A stretch of DNA of 64,000 nt. Source: Thioploca ingrica (GTDB lineage Bacteria > Pseudomonadota > Gammaproteobacteria > Beggiatoales > Beggiatoaceae). Position 1 is the stretch's first letter. The number at the start of each line of letters is the position of its first letter. Shown one piece after another: positions 39,575-48,344 of the stretch. The notes beneath the pieces were generated by a model that had not been told where the DNA came from, searched no databases, and saw nothing but the letters and a program-made list of their open reading frames with translations. The translations under genes were made by a program, and so were the position numbers. The stretch spans positions 1,550,001 to 1,614,000 of the forward strand of contig AP014633.1 in assembly GCA_000828835.1 (NCBI GenBank), in the 5' to 3' direction.

Positions 39575-40342
39575 ATGAATTTAATTTCGTCACAGTGGTT
39601 AGGAAAGAAACCCCCAATTTACTTTCACTTTGTCACTATTTTGTTAATGGTATTAGGACTCGGTAGCTGTGCTACTCTCGGCGGGGATGGAGCAGATAGC
39701 ACCAGTAATTCAACCGATAAGGTAGCAATTGAAACGGTTAATACGCTTATTGAGAAATCGATGATCGTTTTAGAAGAAATTATGCAAAATCCTGATAGCA
39801 CCATACCCTCTTCTCTACTACAAGTCGCCGAGGCACTGATAATTGTCCCCGATATGTTCAAAATCGGTTTTGGGATTGGTGCTAATTTGGGTAAAGGAAT
39901 TGCGATGGTACGTGAAGATGACCGTACCTGGAGCAACCCGGTCATGATATCTATGGGAGGAGGCAGTTTTGGATTACAAATCGGTGCACAAGAAACCGAT
40001 ATCGTACTGGTCTTTAAAAATCGTCAAGGTCTTGAAAATTTAGTCACCGGAAGTATGACTCTGGGTGCTGATTTAGGAATCGCAGCGGGTCCGGTTGGTG
40101 TTGCAACCGAAGCCAGTGCCGATTCCCAATTTAATTCCGAAATTTATTCCTATTCACGAAGTAAAGGGCTATTCGCTGGCGTGTCTTTAAAAGGACAAAA
40201 AGTAGAAGTTGATAAATCAAGTAACTTAAGCTTGTACGGCAAGTTGGTTAATGTGGCTGATGTTTTTGCCAACCGGGTTAGCGCAACTTCTTTAAATGTC
40301 GTAAATAACTTAAAAAATAAATTGAGAAAACTATCACCCTAA
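39575..40342 (+). CDS. SYLF-domain lipoprotein
   Basis: A 255-residue paralogue of the 38526 protein. A hydrophobic N-terminus ends in a lipobox-like LGSC (Cys about 32), followed by a SYLF domain (IPSSLLQVAEALIIVPDMFKIGFGIGANLGKGIAMVR ... LYGKLVNVADVFANRVSA). It should be anchored to an envelope membrane. GGAGG a few bases before the ATG supports the start. With the first SYLF protein it brackets hisE. Confidence 0.86.
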   Translation: MNLISSQWLGKKPPIYFHFVTILLMVLGLGSCATLGGDGADSTSNSTDKVAIETVNTLIEKSMIVLEEIMQNPDSTIPSSLLQVAEALIIVPDMFKIGFGIGANLGKGIAMVREDDRTWSNPVMISMGGGSFGLQIGAQETDIVLVFKNRQGLENLVTGSMTLGADLGIAAGPVGVATEASADSQFNSEIYSYSRSKGLFAGVSLKGQKVEVDKSSNLSLYGKLVNVADVFANRVSATSLNVVNNLKNKLRKLSP

Positions 40343-40386
40343 GTTTAACTTTTATCACTTTTTAGGCCACTGATTTCTGGAGAAAA

Positions 40387-40743
40387 ATGATGAAAGATCC
40401 CCATTGTCTCTTTTGCAAAATTATTGCCGGAGAAATACCCTCTGCTCAAGTTTATAGCGATGAACGTGTCGTGGTCTTTAAAGATATTAATCCCAAAGCG
40501 GCTGTCCACTTGCTAATGGTACCCAGAGAACATATTATAAGTCTCAATGAACTGGAGACCCAACATGATAATCTAATAGCGCAGATGATGCGAACACTCC
40601 CCATCATCGCTAAACAACAAGGACTGACTACGGGCTTTCGTACCGTAATTAATACCGGAGCGGGGGGTGGACAAATTATCTTTCATTTACATATTCATCT
40701 ATTAGGTGGCAATAATCTAGACGGTGCTGGTTTTGTGATGTAA
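40387..40743 (+). CDS. hinT: HIT family purine nucleoside phosphoramidase HinT
   Basis: A 118-residue HIT protein: N-terminal [20 protein letters not shown] and the catalytic triad motif HLHIHLLGG near the C-terminus. It hydrolyses AMP-linked phosphoramidates, including by-products of aminoacyl-tRNA synthetases. It precedes tatA, the conserved his-hinT-tat order. A second ATG at 40390 could also be used; GGAGAAAA precedes both. Confidence 0.95.
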   Translation: MMKDPHCLFCKIIAGEIPSAQVYSDERVVVFKDINPKAAVHLLMVPREHIISLNELETQHDNLIAQMMRTLPIIAKQQGLTTGFRTVINTGAGGGQIIFHLHIHLLGGNNLDGAGFVM

Positions 40744-40765
40744 TTTTATTTTAGGAGAAAGTGAT

Positions 40766-41026
40766 ATGGGTACATTTAGCATTGGACATTTATTAGTGGT
40801 TTTATTGGTTGTCATTTTGGTATTTGGAACTAAAAAACTGCGTAATATTGGCAGTGATTTAGGTGATGCGATTAAAGGCTTCCGCCAATCGATGCGAGAA
40901 GGCGAAAGGGAAGAAGATTTTCCTAAATCTTCCTCCTCAACTAGTACCACACCAATCATTCAAGATGACAAAGGTAAAGTGATTGAAGGTCAACTGACTG
41001 ATAAACAAATTAAATCTAATGGATAA
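40766..41026 (+). CDS. tatA: Sec-independent translocase TatA
   Basis: An 86-residue protein with one N-terminal membrane helix (about 5-20), the [10 protein letters not shown] hinge, the amphipathic helix [15 protein letters not shown] and a disordered tail. TatA oligomerises to open the twin-arginine export channel. AGGAGAAAG precedes the start. tatB and tatC follow. Confidence 0.95.
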   Translation: MGTFSIGHLLVVLLVVILVFGTKKLRNIGSDLGDAIKGFRQSMREGEREEDFPKSSSSTSTTPIIQDDKGKVIEGQLTDKQIKSNG

Positions 41027-41039
41027 TTAAATAATCGTT

Positions 41040-41402
41040 ATGTTTGATATCGGTTTTTGGGAACTTTGTTTGATAGCCGTAGTGGCATTAATTGTTTTTG
41101 GTCCGGAAAAATTGCCAGAAGCAGCTCGCAGTGCCGGCTTATGGATAGGTCGTGCCCGTCGGTTTATGGCGACTGTCAAGCAAGAAATTGATCGAGAATT
41201 ACATCTTCAAGAAGCCAGAGATGCGATCAAACGAAGCGAGCAAAGTAGCCTTCATCAATTTTTGGAAGAAACTAAAACCGGTTTGAATGAGTTACAAAAA
41301 CCGATTATATCGGCTACTGATAATGAAAAAACGCCTTTGCCTGCCAATAACTTGCCTCCCGCTGCAACGACTTCTACCGTTCATAAAATAGAGCCACACT
41401 GA
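41040..41402 (+). CDS. tatB: Twin-arginine translocase TatB
   Basis: A 120-residue protein starting MFDIGFWELCLIAVVALIVFGPEKLP, characteristic of TatB, then an amphipathic and charged helix region. It forms the TatBC receptor for twin-arginine precursors. The tatC start follows its stop by 3 bp. Confidence 0.94.
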   Translation: MFDIGFWELCLIAVVALIVFGPEKLPEAARSAGLWIGRARRFMATVKQEIDRELHLQEARDAIKRSEQSSLHQFLEETKTGLNELQKPIISATDNEKTPLPANNLPPAATTSTVHKIEPH

Positions 41403-41405
41403 TTT

Positions 41406-42248
41406 ATGACTGAGCCTAATTCGCCTATCGGCAAGGAAATGCCGTTTGTTCAGCATTTATTAGAGTTACGTAGTCGCCTGTTAAAAATAATATTAACAGT
41501 CGTCGTGATTTTGTTGGTGCTTATGCCTTTTACTAACCCATTATTCTCTTTCGTTGCCACTCCACTGCTTAACCTGATGTCTGGAGCTGGCTCGAAGATG
41601 ATAGCGATTGATGTGGTTTCCCCTTTCTTTACACCCTTCAAATTATTACTCGTAGTTTCTATTTTTCTAGCCATGCCGGTGATTCTTTATCATTTATGGG
41701 CTTTCGTGGCGCCAGGGTTATATGAACATGAAAAATCTTTAATCCTTCCCCTATTAGTTTCTAGTACCGGCCTGTTTTATTTAGGAATGCTCTTTGCGTA
41801 TTTAGTCGTGTTACCACTGGTGTTTGGTTTTATGATTTATACCACCCCGGTAGGGGTAGAAATGATGACCGACATTAGTCGCTATCTCGATTTTGTGCTC
41901 GCCATTTTTTTTGCTTTTGGAGTTGCTTTTCAGGTACCGGTAGCCACCGTGATTCTCGTCTGGTTGGAGATAGTTACCCCAGAAGCGCTAGTCGAAAAGC
42001 GTCCTCATATCATTGTGGGCGCCTTTGTCATTGGGATGATCATGACACCACCGGACGTCATTTCGCAGACCCTATTAGCCGTTCCCATGTGGCTACTCTT
42101 TGAAGTCGGTTTATTTTTTGCGCGCATTGCCTTAGCTAAAAAGAAGAAAGCTGAAGCTCAGGAGGGACCAAATTATCCTATTTCAAATTTAGATAAAATG
42201 GATGCTAAATTGACACGTGACCCTAATGGAGATGATCACAAACCTTAA
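41406..42248 (+). CDS. tatC: Twin-arginine translocase TatC
   Basis: A 280-residue six-helix membrane protein with the conserved N-terminal PFVQHLLELRSRLL and the FAFGVAFQVPVATVIL segment. It recognises twin-arginine signal peptides. A C-terminal extension of about 40 charged residues goes beyond the usual core. A hairpin follows before the convergent secreted-protein gene. Confidence 0.96.
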   Translation: MTEPNSPIGKEMPFVQHLLELRSRLLKIILTVVVILLVLMPFTNPLFSFVATPLLNLMSGAGSKMIAIDVVSPFFTPFKLLLVVSIFLAMPVILYHLWAFVAPGLYEHEKSLILPLLVSSTGLFYLGMLFAYLVVLPLVFGFMIYTTPVGVEMMTDISRYLDFVLAIFFAFGVAFQVPVATVILVWLEIVTPEALVEKRPHIIVGAFVIGMIMTPPDVISQTLLAVPMWLLFEVGLFFARIALAKKKKAEAQEGPNYPISNLDKMDAKLTRDPNGDDHKP

Positions 42249-42259
42249 TTTAGGTGGGA

Positions 42260-42296
42260 AGAGCAACGGTTCTCTTAATTTGATTACCGTTGCTCT
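42260..42296. terminator. Bidirectional stem-loop between tatC and the convergent gene
   Basis: AGAGCAACGGT (42260-42270) and ACCGTTGCTCT (42286-42296) form a perfect 11-bp stem with a 15-nt loop. It lies 11 bp after tatC and 40 bp from the end of the opposing gene. There is no strong U-tract. Confidence 0.6.
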
Positions 42297-42336
42297 GTGA
42301 GGAAGTTAGTTATTAATTAGGAATTATTTTAAGTTG

Positions 42337-43533
42337 CTAGAGGCAAACTTCACCGTTAGGCATGTCCACACCATCAACTTCAAGCGGTATATTCGTCCCT
42401 AACGCACCTTCATTCACCAGGCTATAGCAAGCACCCGCGTGTAGTTTGGTAATCAAATCACTCACATCAAAAGTGTTAACGCCATCTTCTGCTACTTCAA
42501 ACGCAGGAACTCCCGATAAAAGACTACCATTGGCTGAAACGTAGACTAATCCTTCTCCGTACAGGGTAAGGAGGTTAGCAGAAACGCTTGCTCCCGTGAC
42601 GGGTAGGCAATCGGTATCCGCTATGAATTTAAAGATGGGGTCTATTAGCGTAGCTCCTACAATACTTGGAGCGAAGTCAATTACCAGAGTTCCATAAAGA
42701 TCATGTTTAGGTATATCACCGGGTGCAGCAGGATTATTACCATCTTTAGGTAGAACTGGTGGATGGATGGAAAAAGGAGGGCCGGGCGGACCACTGACGT
42801 ATACTGGATCACTATAGGTTGCTGTGAAACTCACACCTGCTGGTAGATACTTTAGAGCAAAAGCCTGCCCCCTTGCCGCACCTTTGGTATGCTCAGGAAC
42901 AGCAGGCGCCGGAACACGAGGCAATTTTCCACCGACATCAAAAGCATATACCCTTCCCTTCGGTGGAGCCACATTTAAAGCCTTAATCGCAATTTGTTTT
43001 ATAGCTTTAGTGGTATAGAGTAACCATTGATGATCCCAAGTGTCACCTTTTTCAGCTAATATCCACCCGGTTCCTAATACATACCCCACCTCACCTCCAG
43101 TTGTACTGGTTGCTTTCCACCTATCTGAACCTGTTGTGCCGTCGGCAAACAACACCTCCACAAGGATTCCTTGCATTTCAGCCCCATTTACTGGGAACGA
43201 GTTAGGATTACACATAGCGGGCTTAATGACTTCCTGGCTTGTATCACCTGGAACAAGAGGAGTAGGGGTTGAGCTAGGGGTTGCTGCAATATAAACATTC
43301 GGGGGTAATTTTTGGGAAGGATCGAGACCCGCAGGTAAGGACACTCCTGGGTCGTCAGGAGCATCTTCTGATATTCCCTGTTCTGCTTCTGGGAAAACAA
43401 TTGTGTCTAGAAAAGCACTGACCTCTTGTGGTGTCATTTCCGGAGATAAGATTACATCATCAGCAAGAGCATAACTACCTGCTGCACCATACAACAAGGC
43501 ACCAATTGCCAGCAATAGACTGGTTTTTTTCAT
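42337..43533 (-). CDS. Secreted protein of unknown function with proline-rich linker
   Basis: A 398-residue exported protein. The start is the ATG at 43533, preceded by AAGGAG; the longer frame to 43593 lacks support. Signal peptide MKKTSLLLAIGALLYGAAGS, cleavage near YALADD. An acidic/proline-rich region (about 30-90, PSSTPTPLVPGD) leads to beta-rich segments with few cysteines. No enzymatic motif is recognised. It stands alone and ends at a bidirectional hairpin. Confidence 0.7.
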   Translation of the reverse strand: MKKTSLLLAIGALLYGAAGSYALADDVILSPEMTPQEVSAFLDTIVFPEAEQGISEDAPDDPGVSLPAGLDPSQKLPPNVYIAATPSSTPTPLVPGDTSQEVIKPAMCNPNSFPVNGAEMQGILVEVLFADGTTGSDRWKATSTTGGEVGYVLGTGWILAEKGDTWDHQWLLYTTKAIKQIAIKALNVAPPKGRVYAFDVGGKLPRVPAPAVPEHTKGAARGQAFALKYLPAGVSFTATYSDPVYVSGPPGPPFSIHPPVLPKDGNNPAAPGDIPKHDLYGTLVIDFAPSIVGATLIDPIFKFIADTDCLPVTGASVSANLLTLYGEGLVYVSANGSLLSGVPAFEVAEDGVNTFDVSDLITKLHAGACYSLVNEGALGTNIPLEVDGVDMPNGEVCL

Positions 43534-44050
43534 CACTTTCTCCTTAATTACTATGATTGCTTCACATATGATTAATACGTTAAGGTCTTTCAATACATAG
43601 CCGGAAGAAAAGAGTAAGAACTAGTTTGCTTAAAATTCAACAACTTCCTACCGATTCTTCTGATAGCTAACTGTTTTAGAGCGCTTTGGTTAAGCTTATT
43701 CTAAATAATAATTGGCTACCATTTTAGTATGGTAAAAGAAATCCATTTCCTACCACTTAAATATGATAAAAGGTATTAATTAGAAGATTGATGGTTATAT
43801 TAACTATTTTGATTGGTAGTTGATTGAAGTTAACTAATTGATTAATACGGATAGTATAACGACTGCCATAAAGTTAAGAATTCCCCCCCCGTTAGCCACT
43901 TTTCTTTTCGTTCATTTGACCATGCTATTATCACGGTCAAATATCCGCCGAATCTCGATGAGATCATACAAGCGTAGCAAGCCACGTACCTCACGGTCAC
44001 ACCGAGTTCTTCATCACCTCTTCTAGGTTACGGCGGAAAAAAAAGTAGAG
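43534..44050. other. Intergenic region with possible decayed coding remnant
   Basis: About 517 bp, AT-rich near the secreted-protein gene, where its promoter should lie. A run of eight C follows near 43880. On the minus strand, about 43930-44010 can be read as a short peptide (VRGLLRLYDLIEIRRIFDRD) without a start and interrupted by stops, which may be a fragment of a decayed gene. No other feature was recognised. Confidence 0.35.
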
Positions 44051-44275
44051 TTATTTCCTATAAACTTCTTGGTCTCGATAATGTACATCTAACCAACAAC
44101 GAGGTAGTGCTTCTCCTGAAGGAAATATCAACTCTGATTTTTTAAATTTATCGGGTTCCTGCATTTCTTCTCCATAATGAAGTCGACCAACGATTTGAGT
44201 CAAAGAGGGATCAAACAGGTCATTTAGGCTCAATACTTCTACTAGATGACCATTCGCTTGTTGTTTTAGAAACAT
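44051..44275 (-). CDS. Small conserved hypothetical protein
   Basis: A 74-residue protein (MFLKQQANGHLVEVLSLNDL...) of a family seen in cyanobacteria and large sulfur bacteria and sometimes labelled acetyltransferase without catalytic support. The segment ELIFPSGEALPRCWLDVHYRD near the C-terminus is its most recognisable part. It starts 8 bp after AGGAGGA. The function is unknown. Confidence 0.6.
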   Translation of the reverse strand: MFLKQQANGHLVEVLSLNDLFDPSLTQIVGRLHYGEEMQEPDKFKKSELIFPSGEALPRCWLDVHYRDQEVYRK

Positions 44276-44452
44276 AAGTCCTCCTAATGATCTTAATTTT
44301 TATCCACCTTAATAGTGTAACTTTTCCATTATTTTAGGTAAAGCGATTCAAACTAAAATAACTCTATTTATCGGTAAGTAAAGGTAGGATAGGTAACGAA
44401 TCTGATACTAACTAAAGATTAATTTTTAACTACAGTGACTTTGATTGCGAGC

Positions 44453-45010
44453 TTACTCGACAAATAGTTCACCTAAATCGATGCTCACAGTAGACCCAGC
44501 TTGAGGAGATAGCTGTACAGTTGCATTCATTGTTTGTAACTGAGCATAACCAGCAATTTGGGGATCACGATACACTTCCACAACCGCTCGTTCTAAATCA
44601 AATAACCAGGTTTCTATAATGCCATAACGTGCGTACAAAGGAACTTTAATTTGTTTGTCGTAACGAAAACTACTCTCTGCAACTTCAATTAAGAGCAACA
44701 CATCAGACACTGTAGCCGGTTTATGTCGGTAATCACGAGGGCGACCGCGTAGAATAACTAAATCCGGTTGTGGTTCAGATAAATCGCCTAAACGGATAGG
44801 ATTTTGTACACTGACGGTAGCAAATGAACGTACTTGTGGCACTAAGATGTCGGTTAACTGATTGACAAAAAATATGTGCCGATTACCGATAGCCGCCATT
44901 TCAATAAGTTCTCCTTCAATCAGTTCAATTCTATCATCTTCATTGAAAACTTCTGGCATGGCATGAAATTCTTGTACCGTGAATAAATGTTTCTGAATGG
45001 GTAGTGACAT
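44453..45010 (-). CDS. Uma2 family protein (PD-(D/E)XK nuclease fold, DUF820)
   Basis: A 185-residue Uma2-type protein. Hallmarks: N-terminal FTVQEFHAMPEV and DDRIELIEGELIEM, then PQPDLVIL and LLLIEVAESS supplying the D...ExA/K-like nuclease positions, followed by YDKQIKVPLYARYGI. These are abundant in cyanobacteria and Beggiatoaceae; many are linked to mobile DNA but most are uncharacterised. The catalytic Lys is not obvious (EVAES), so activity is uncertain. Confidence 0.85.
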   Translation of the reverse strand: MSLPIQKHLFTVQEFHAMPEVFNEDDRIELIEGELIEMAAIGNRHIFFVNQLTDILVPQVRSFATVSVQNPIRLGDLSEPQPDLVILRGRPRDYRHKPATVSDVLLLIEVAESSFRYDKQIKVPLYARYGIIETWLFDLERAVVEVYRDPQIAGYAQLQTMNATVQLSPQAGSTVSIDLGELFVE

Positions 45011-45100
45011 ATCGTTCTTTTCACTCTTAAAAAGGGTTCTCTTTTATTCCCCCACTCTTTGTCAAAGGAAGTCCTTAAATTGATAGCGGTGAGGATTCGT

Positions 45101-45637
45101 CTACGAAGTCAGTAAATCTTTTAAACACTGGGCATTAGCATCTTTAGCCGATAAAACCGGGTTATTAATTGGCCATTGAATATTAATTTCTGGATCATTC
45201 CAGCGAATGCAACCTTCGTCTTCGGGATGATAGTAATCGGTACATTTATAATGAAAATCAGCTTGTTCAGAGAGAACACAAAAGCCATGTGCAAATCCCG
45301 GCGGAATATAGAATTGTTGATGTTGTTCCGCTGTCAAAGTAATTCCAACCCATTTTCCCAAAGTAGGTGAAGTAGGGCGAATGTCAACGGCGACATCAAA
45401 TACAGCGCCGCTGGTGACATAAACCAGTTTACCTTGAGGATATTGCTTTTGAAAATGGAGTCCGCGTAATACACCCTGAGCAGAATGGGAATGATTATCT
45501 TGCACAAAGGGACCGAGTATGCCAGCTTGAGCATAACGTTCGACATGAAAAGTTTCCAGGAAAAAACCACGGGTATCACCAAATACTTTCGGTTCTATCA
45601 CGATGACACCAGGAAGCGTTGTGGGTATCACTTTCAT
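45101..45637 (-). CDS. rfbC: dTDP-4-dehydrorhamnose 3,5-epimerase RfbC
   Basis: A 178-residue cupin epimerase with IEPKVFGDTRGFFLETF, VQDNHSHSAQGVLRGLHFQ (catalytic His in GLHFQ) and IPPGFAHGF motifs. It acts on the third step of dTDP-L-rhamnose synthesis. The ATG overlaps the rfbA stop by one base (TAATG). rfbD is not found in the window. Confidence 0.95.
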   Translation of the reverse strand: MKVIPTTLPGVIVIEPKVFGDTRGFFLETFHVERYAQAGILGPFVQDNHSHSAQGVLRGLHFQKQYPQGKLVYVTSGAVFDVAVDIRPTSPTLGKWVGITLTAEQHQQFYIPPGFAHGFCVLSEQADFHYKCTDYYHPEDEGCIRWNDPEINIQWPINNPVLSAKDANAQCLKDLLTS

Positions 45638-46512
45638 TAGCTTATTTCGTGTTCCAAAATAGAGTGAAGATAATGACCATAACTACTCTTAGCCAACGGT
45701 TCAGCTAATTTTGCTAATTGGTCAGTCGTAATATAATTTTTACGCCAAGCAATTTCTTCTGGGCAAGCAATTTTAAGCCCTTGCCGTTGTTCAATGGTTT
45801 GAACAAAAGCGGAGGCTTGTAACAAAGCTTCGTGCGTACCCGTATCTAACCAAGCCATGCCTCGTCCCAATTTTTCGACAGTGAGACGCTGACGTTGTAA
45901 ATAAACGTTATTAACATCAGTAATTTCTAATTCACCACGAGCGGAAGGTTGAATATGTTTAGCAATGTCAATCACTTCATTATCAAAAAAATATAAACCG
46001 GTCACGGCATAACGCGATTTGGGTCGCTGCGGTTTCTCCTCAATACTGAGCGCCCGCCCGGTTCGATCAAATTCAACGACACCATAGCGTTCTGGATCGT
46101 GTACGGGATAAGCAAAAACTTTAGCACCATGAATCAAAGTGGCCGTCTGTTGTAGTTTTCTTTGTAAATCATGACCATAAAAAATGTTGTCCCCCAGCAC
46201 TAAAGCACAATTATCGGTTCCAATGAATGATTCACCGATAATGAAGGCTTGAGCTAATCCATCTGGTGAGGGTTGTATCGCATAGCTGATATGAATACCC
46301 CATTGTTCACCATTACCTAAGAGTTGTTCAAACCGCGGCGTATCTTGAGGAGTAGAAATTAATAAAATGTCACGAATATCCGCTAACATTAACGTGGTCA
46401 GCGGATAATAAATCATCGGTTTATCATAAATCGGTAAAAGTTGTTTAGAGATAACTTGGGTAACGGGGTGCAAACGGGTACCCGCACCGCCGGCTAAAAT
46501 AATACCTTTCAT
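45637..46512 (-). CDS. rfbA: Glucose-1-phosphate thymidylyltransferase RfbA
   Basis: A 291-residue nucleotidyltransferase with [24 protein letters not shown] and [11 protein letters not shown]. It joins dTTP and glucose 1-phosphate to start dTDP-sugar synthesis; the two mutases at 10-13.4 kb can supply glucose 1-phosphate. The rfbB stop directly precedes its start. Confidence 0.96.
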   Translation of the reverse strand: MKGIILAGGAGTRLHPVTQVISKQLLPIYDKPMIYYPLTTLMLADIRDILLISTPQDTPRFEQLLGNGEQWGIHISYAIQPSPDGLAQAFIIGESFIGTDNCALVLGDNIFYGHDLQRKLQQTATLIHGAKVFAYPVHDPERYGVVEFDRTGRALSIEEKPQRPKSRYAVTGLYFFDNEVIDIAKHIQPSARGELEITDVNNVYLQRQRLTVEKLGRGMAWLDTGTHEALLQASAFVQTIEQRQGLKIACPEEIAWRKNYITTDQLAKLAEPLAKSSYGHYLHSILEHEIS

Positions 46513-47565
46513 TTAACCTAATCCTAACCGTTCACCGCGATAACGACCATCACGGACTCGTTGCCACCAATCGCGATTATCCAAATACCATTGCACCGTC
46601 TTATCTAAGCCGCTGGCAAAAGTTTCTTGTGGTTGCCAACCTAAAGTGCGATTAATCTTATTGGCATCGATAGCATAACGTAAATCATGACCCGGTCGGT
46701 CAGTAACGAAAGTAATTAATTGTTGATGTGGTCGATAAGGTGAATGCGGTAATTTGTCATCTAAAATTTGACATAACGTGTGTACGACTTCCAAATTGGT
46801 TTTTTCGTTATGCCCACCAATATTATAAGTTTCTCCTAATTGACCTTGAGTTAGCACTAAATAGAGTGCCCGAGCATGATCATCAACATACAGCCAATCA
46901 CGGATATTTTCACCTTGACCATAGACTGGCAACGCTTTACCTTCTAAGGCATTGAGAATAATTAATGGAATTAACTTTTCTGGGAATTGGTAAGGACCAT
47001 AATTGTTAGAACAATTGCTGGTGACAACCGGTAATTGATAAGTATGATGCCAAGCACGGACTAAATGGTCAGAAGAAGCTTTACTGGCTGAATAAGGTGA
47101 ATTCGGTTGATAAGAGGTTGTTTCCGTGAATAATCCGGTTTTACCTAAACTGCCATACACTTCATCAGTAGAAACATGATGAAAACGAAATCGTGGTTGT
47201 ACTTCACTATCCAACCCTTGCCAATAGCGGCGGGCGACTTCAAGCAAGGTATAAGTTCCCACAATATTAGTTTGGATAAATTCAGCGGGACCATCTATAG
47301 AACGATCAACATGCGATTCAGCCGCTAAGTGCATCACCGCCTCGGGTTGAAATTCCAAGAATAATTGTTGCAATGCTGCGGCATCAACAATATCGACTTG
47401 GGCAAAATGATAACGGGAATTATTTGATACCGGTGATAAGGAGTCTAAATTACCGGCATAAGTTAGTTTATCAATATTCATAACAACGGTGTCAGTTGTT
47501 GTCAGGAGATAACGAATAACCGCTGAACCAATAAAACCCGCACCGCCAGTGACAATCAGTCTCAA
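46513..47565 (-). CDS. rfbB: dTDP-glucose 4,6-dehydratase RfbB
   Basis: A 350-residue short-chain dehydrogenase-type enzyme: NAD-binding [27 protein letters not shown], the [13 protein letters not shown] and [12 protein letters not shown] (YxxxK) motifs and [17 protein letters not shown]. It leads the rfbBAC operon for dTDP-4-keto-6-deoxyglucose and onward to rhamnose. Confidence 0.97.
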   Translation of the reverse strand: MRLIVTGGAGFIGSAVIRYLLTTTDTVVMNIDKLTYAGNLDSLSPVSNNSRYHFAQVDIVDAAALQQLFLEFQPEAVMHLAAESHVDRSIDGPAEFIQTNIVGTYTLLEVARRYWQGLDSEVQPRFRFHHVSTDEVYGSLGKTGLFTETTSYQPNSPYSASKASSDHLVRAWHHTYQLPVVTSNCSNNYGPYQFPEKLIPLIILNALEGKALPVYGQGENIRDWLYVDDHARALYLVLTQGQLGETYNIGGHNEKTNLEVVHTLCQILDDKLPHSPYRPHQQLITFVTDRPGHDLRYAIDANKINRTLGWQPQETFASGLDKTVQWYLDNRDWWQRVRDGRYRGERLGLG

Positions 47566-47760
47566 AATGAGTCCTCTTTAGGGCAATCAATGAATAGTAA
47601 ATCAATTTAAATTTTAATATGATATCAAAAAAAGATCGAAATGTTTTTAAAAAATCCTTTCAGGGCGAGCGCTAATGCCATTAAGTTAAGCCACTTAGCT
47701 GGACATACTTGAGAGAATTTAATTTTAGGTTATTTCTGCCTTCATGCTAAGAGAGTAATT

Positions 47761-48198
47761 ATGAATAAACTATTTGATTATGAAACAGATTTTTATGCCT
47801 GGGCATTACATAATGCGCAATTACTCCGGGAAGGTAGATTTTCAGAACTTGATGTCGATCATCTCGTTGAAGAATTAGAGGATATGGGAAATAATAAACC
47901 AGAATTAGCTAGTCGTTTTATTATCCTAATCGCCCATTTATTAAAATGGGAATATCAACCGGAGCGTCGTGGTAGAAGTTGGAAGCGTTCCATTGATGAA
48001 CAACGTTCACAAATTGACTGGTTGCTACAAAATAAACCCAGTCTAAAACCTGGATTAACGGATGCCGCTACTGAAATTTATTCCCGTGCCGTCAAGCTAG
48101 CCGCTAAAGAAACTAAATTTCCCCTCACCCATTTTCCGCTAGCGTGTCCCTATTCCATAGAACAACTGTTAGATGAGGACTTTTACCCAGAAAATTAA
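47761..48198 (+). CDS. DUF29 family protein
   Basis: A 145-residue helical DUF29 protein: YETDFYAWALHNAQLLREGRFSELD, VDHLVEELEDMG and LIAHLLKWEYQPERRGRSWKRSI are the typical signatures. The family is abundant in cyanobacteria and Beggiatoaceae and uncharacterised. It stands alone, divergent from rfbB and convergent with the metallopeptidase-like gene. Confidence 0.9.
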   Translation: MNKLFDYETDFYAWALHNAQLLREGRFSELDVDHLVEELEDMGNNKPELASRFIILIAHLLKWEYQPERRGRSWKRSIDEQRSQIDWLLQNKPSLKPGLTDAATEIYSRAVKLAAKETKFPLTHFPLACPYSIEQLLDEDFYPEN

Positions 48199-48314
48199 AA
48201 ATCGCCGGCTGCAGTTACTTGGTTTTGCATTTTAAACCACGTGGAGTATTAAATCATATATGGCATATGACGCTTGGCTTATACGCCCTACACGGGCTAC
48301 CGAAGGAATGTGAG

Positions 48315-48337
48315 TAACGTGCGCATAGCGCACGTTA
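48315..48337. terminator. Perfect stem-loop between convergent genes
   Basis: TAACGTGCGC-ATA-GCGCACGTTA: a perfect 10-bp stem with a 3-nt loop, 8 bp before the end of the minus-strand gene at 48345. It probably ends both transcripts, though a strong U-tract is lacking. Confidence 0.65.
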
Positions 48338-48344
48338 TCTTCAA

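Noticed and set aside
43838-44026. 62-codon plus-strand ORF in the intergenic region
   Set aside because: No ribosome-binding site, no homology pattern, low-complexity Arg/Ser-rich translation.
44051-44275. Acetyltransferase assignment for the 74-residue protein
   Set aside because: Far too short and without acetyl-CoA-binding motifs; left as hypothetical.
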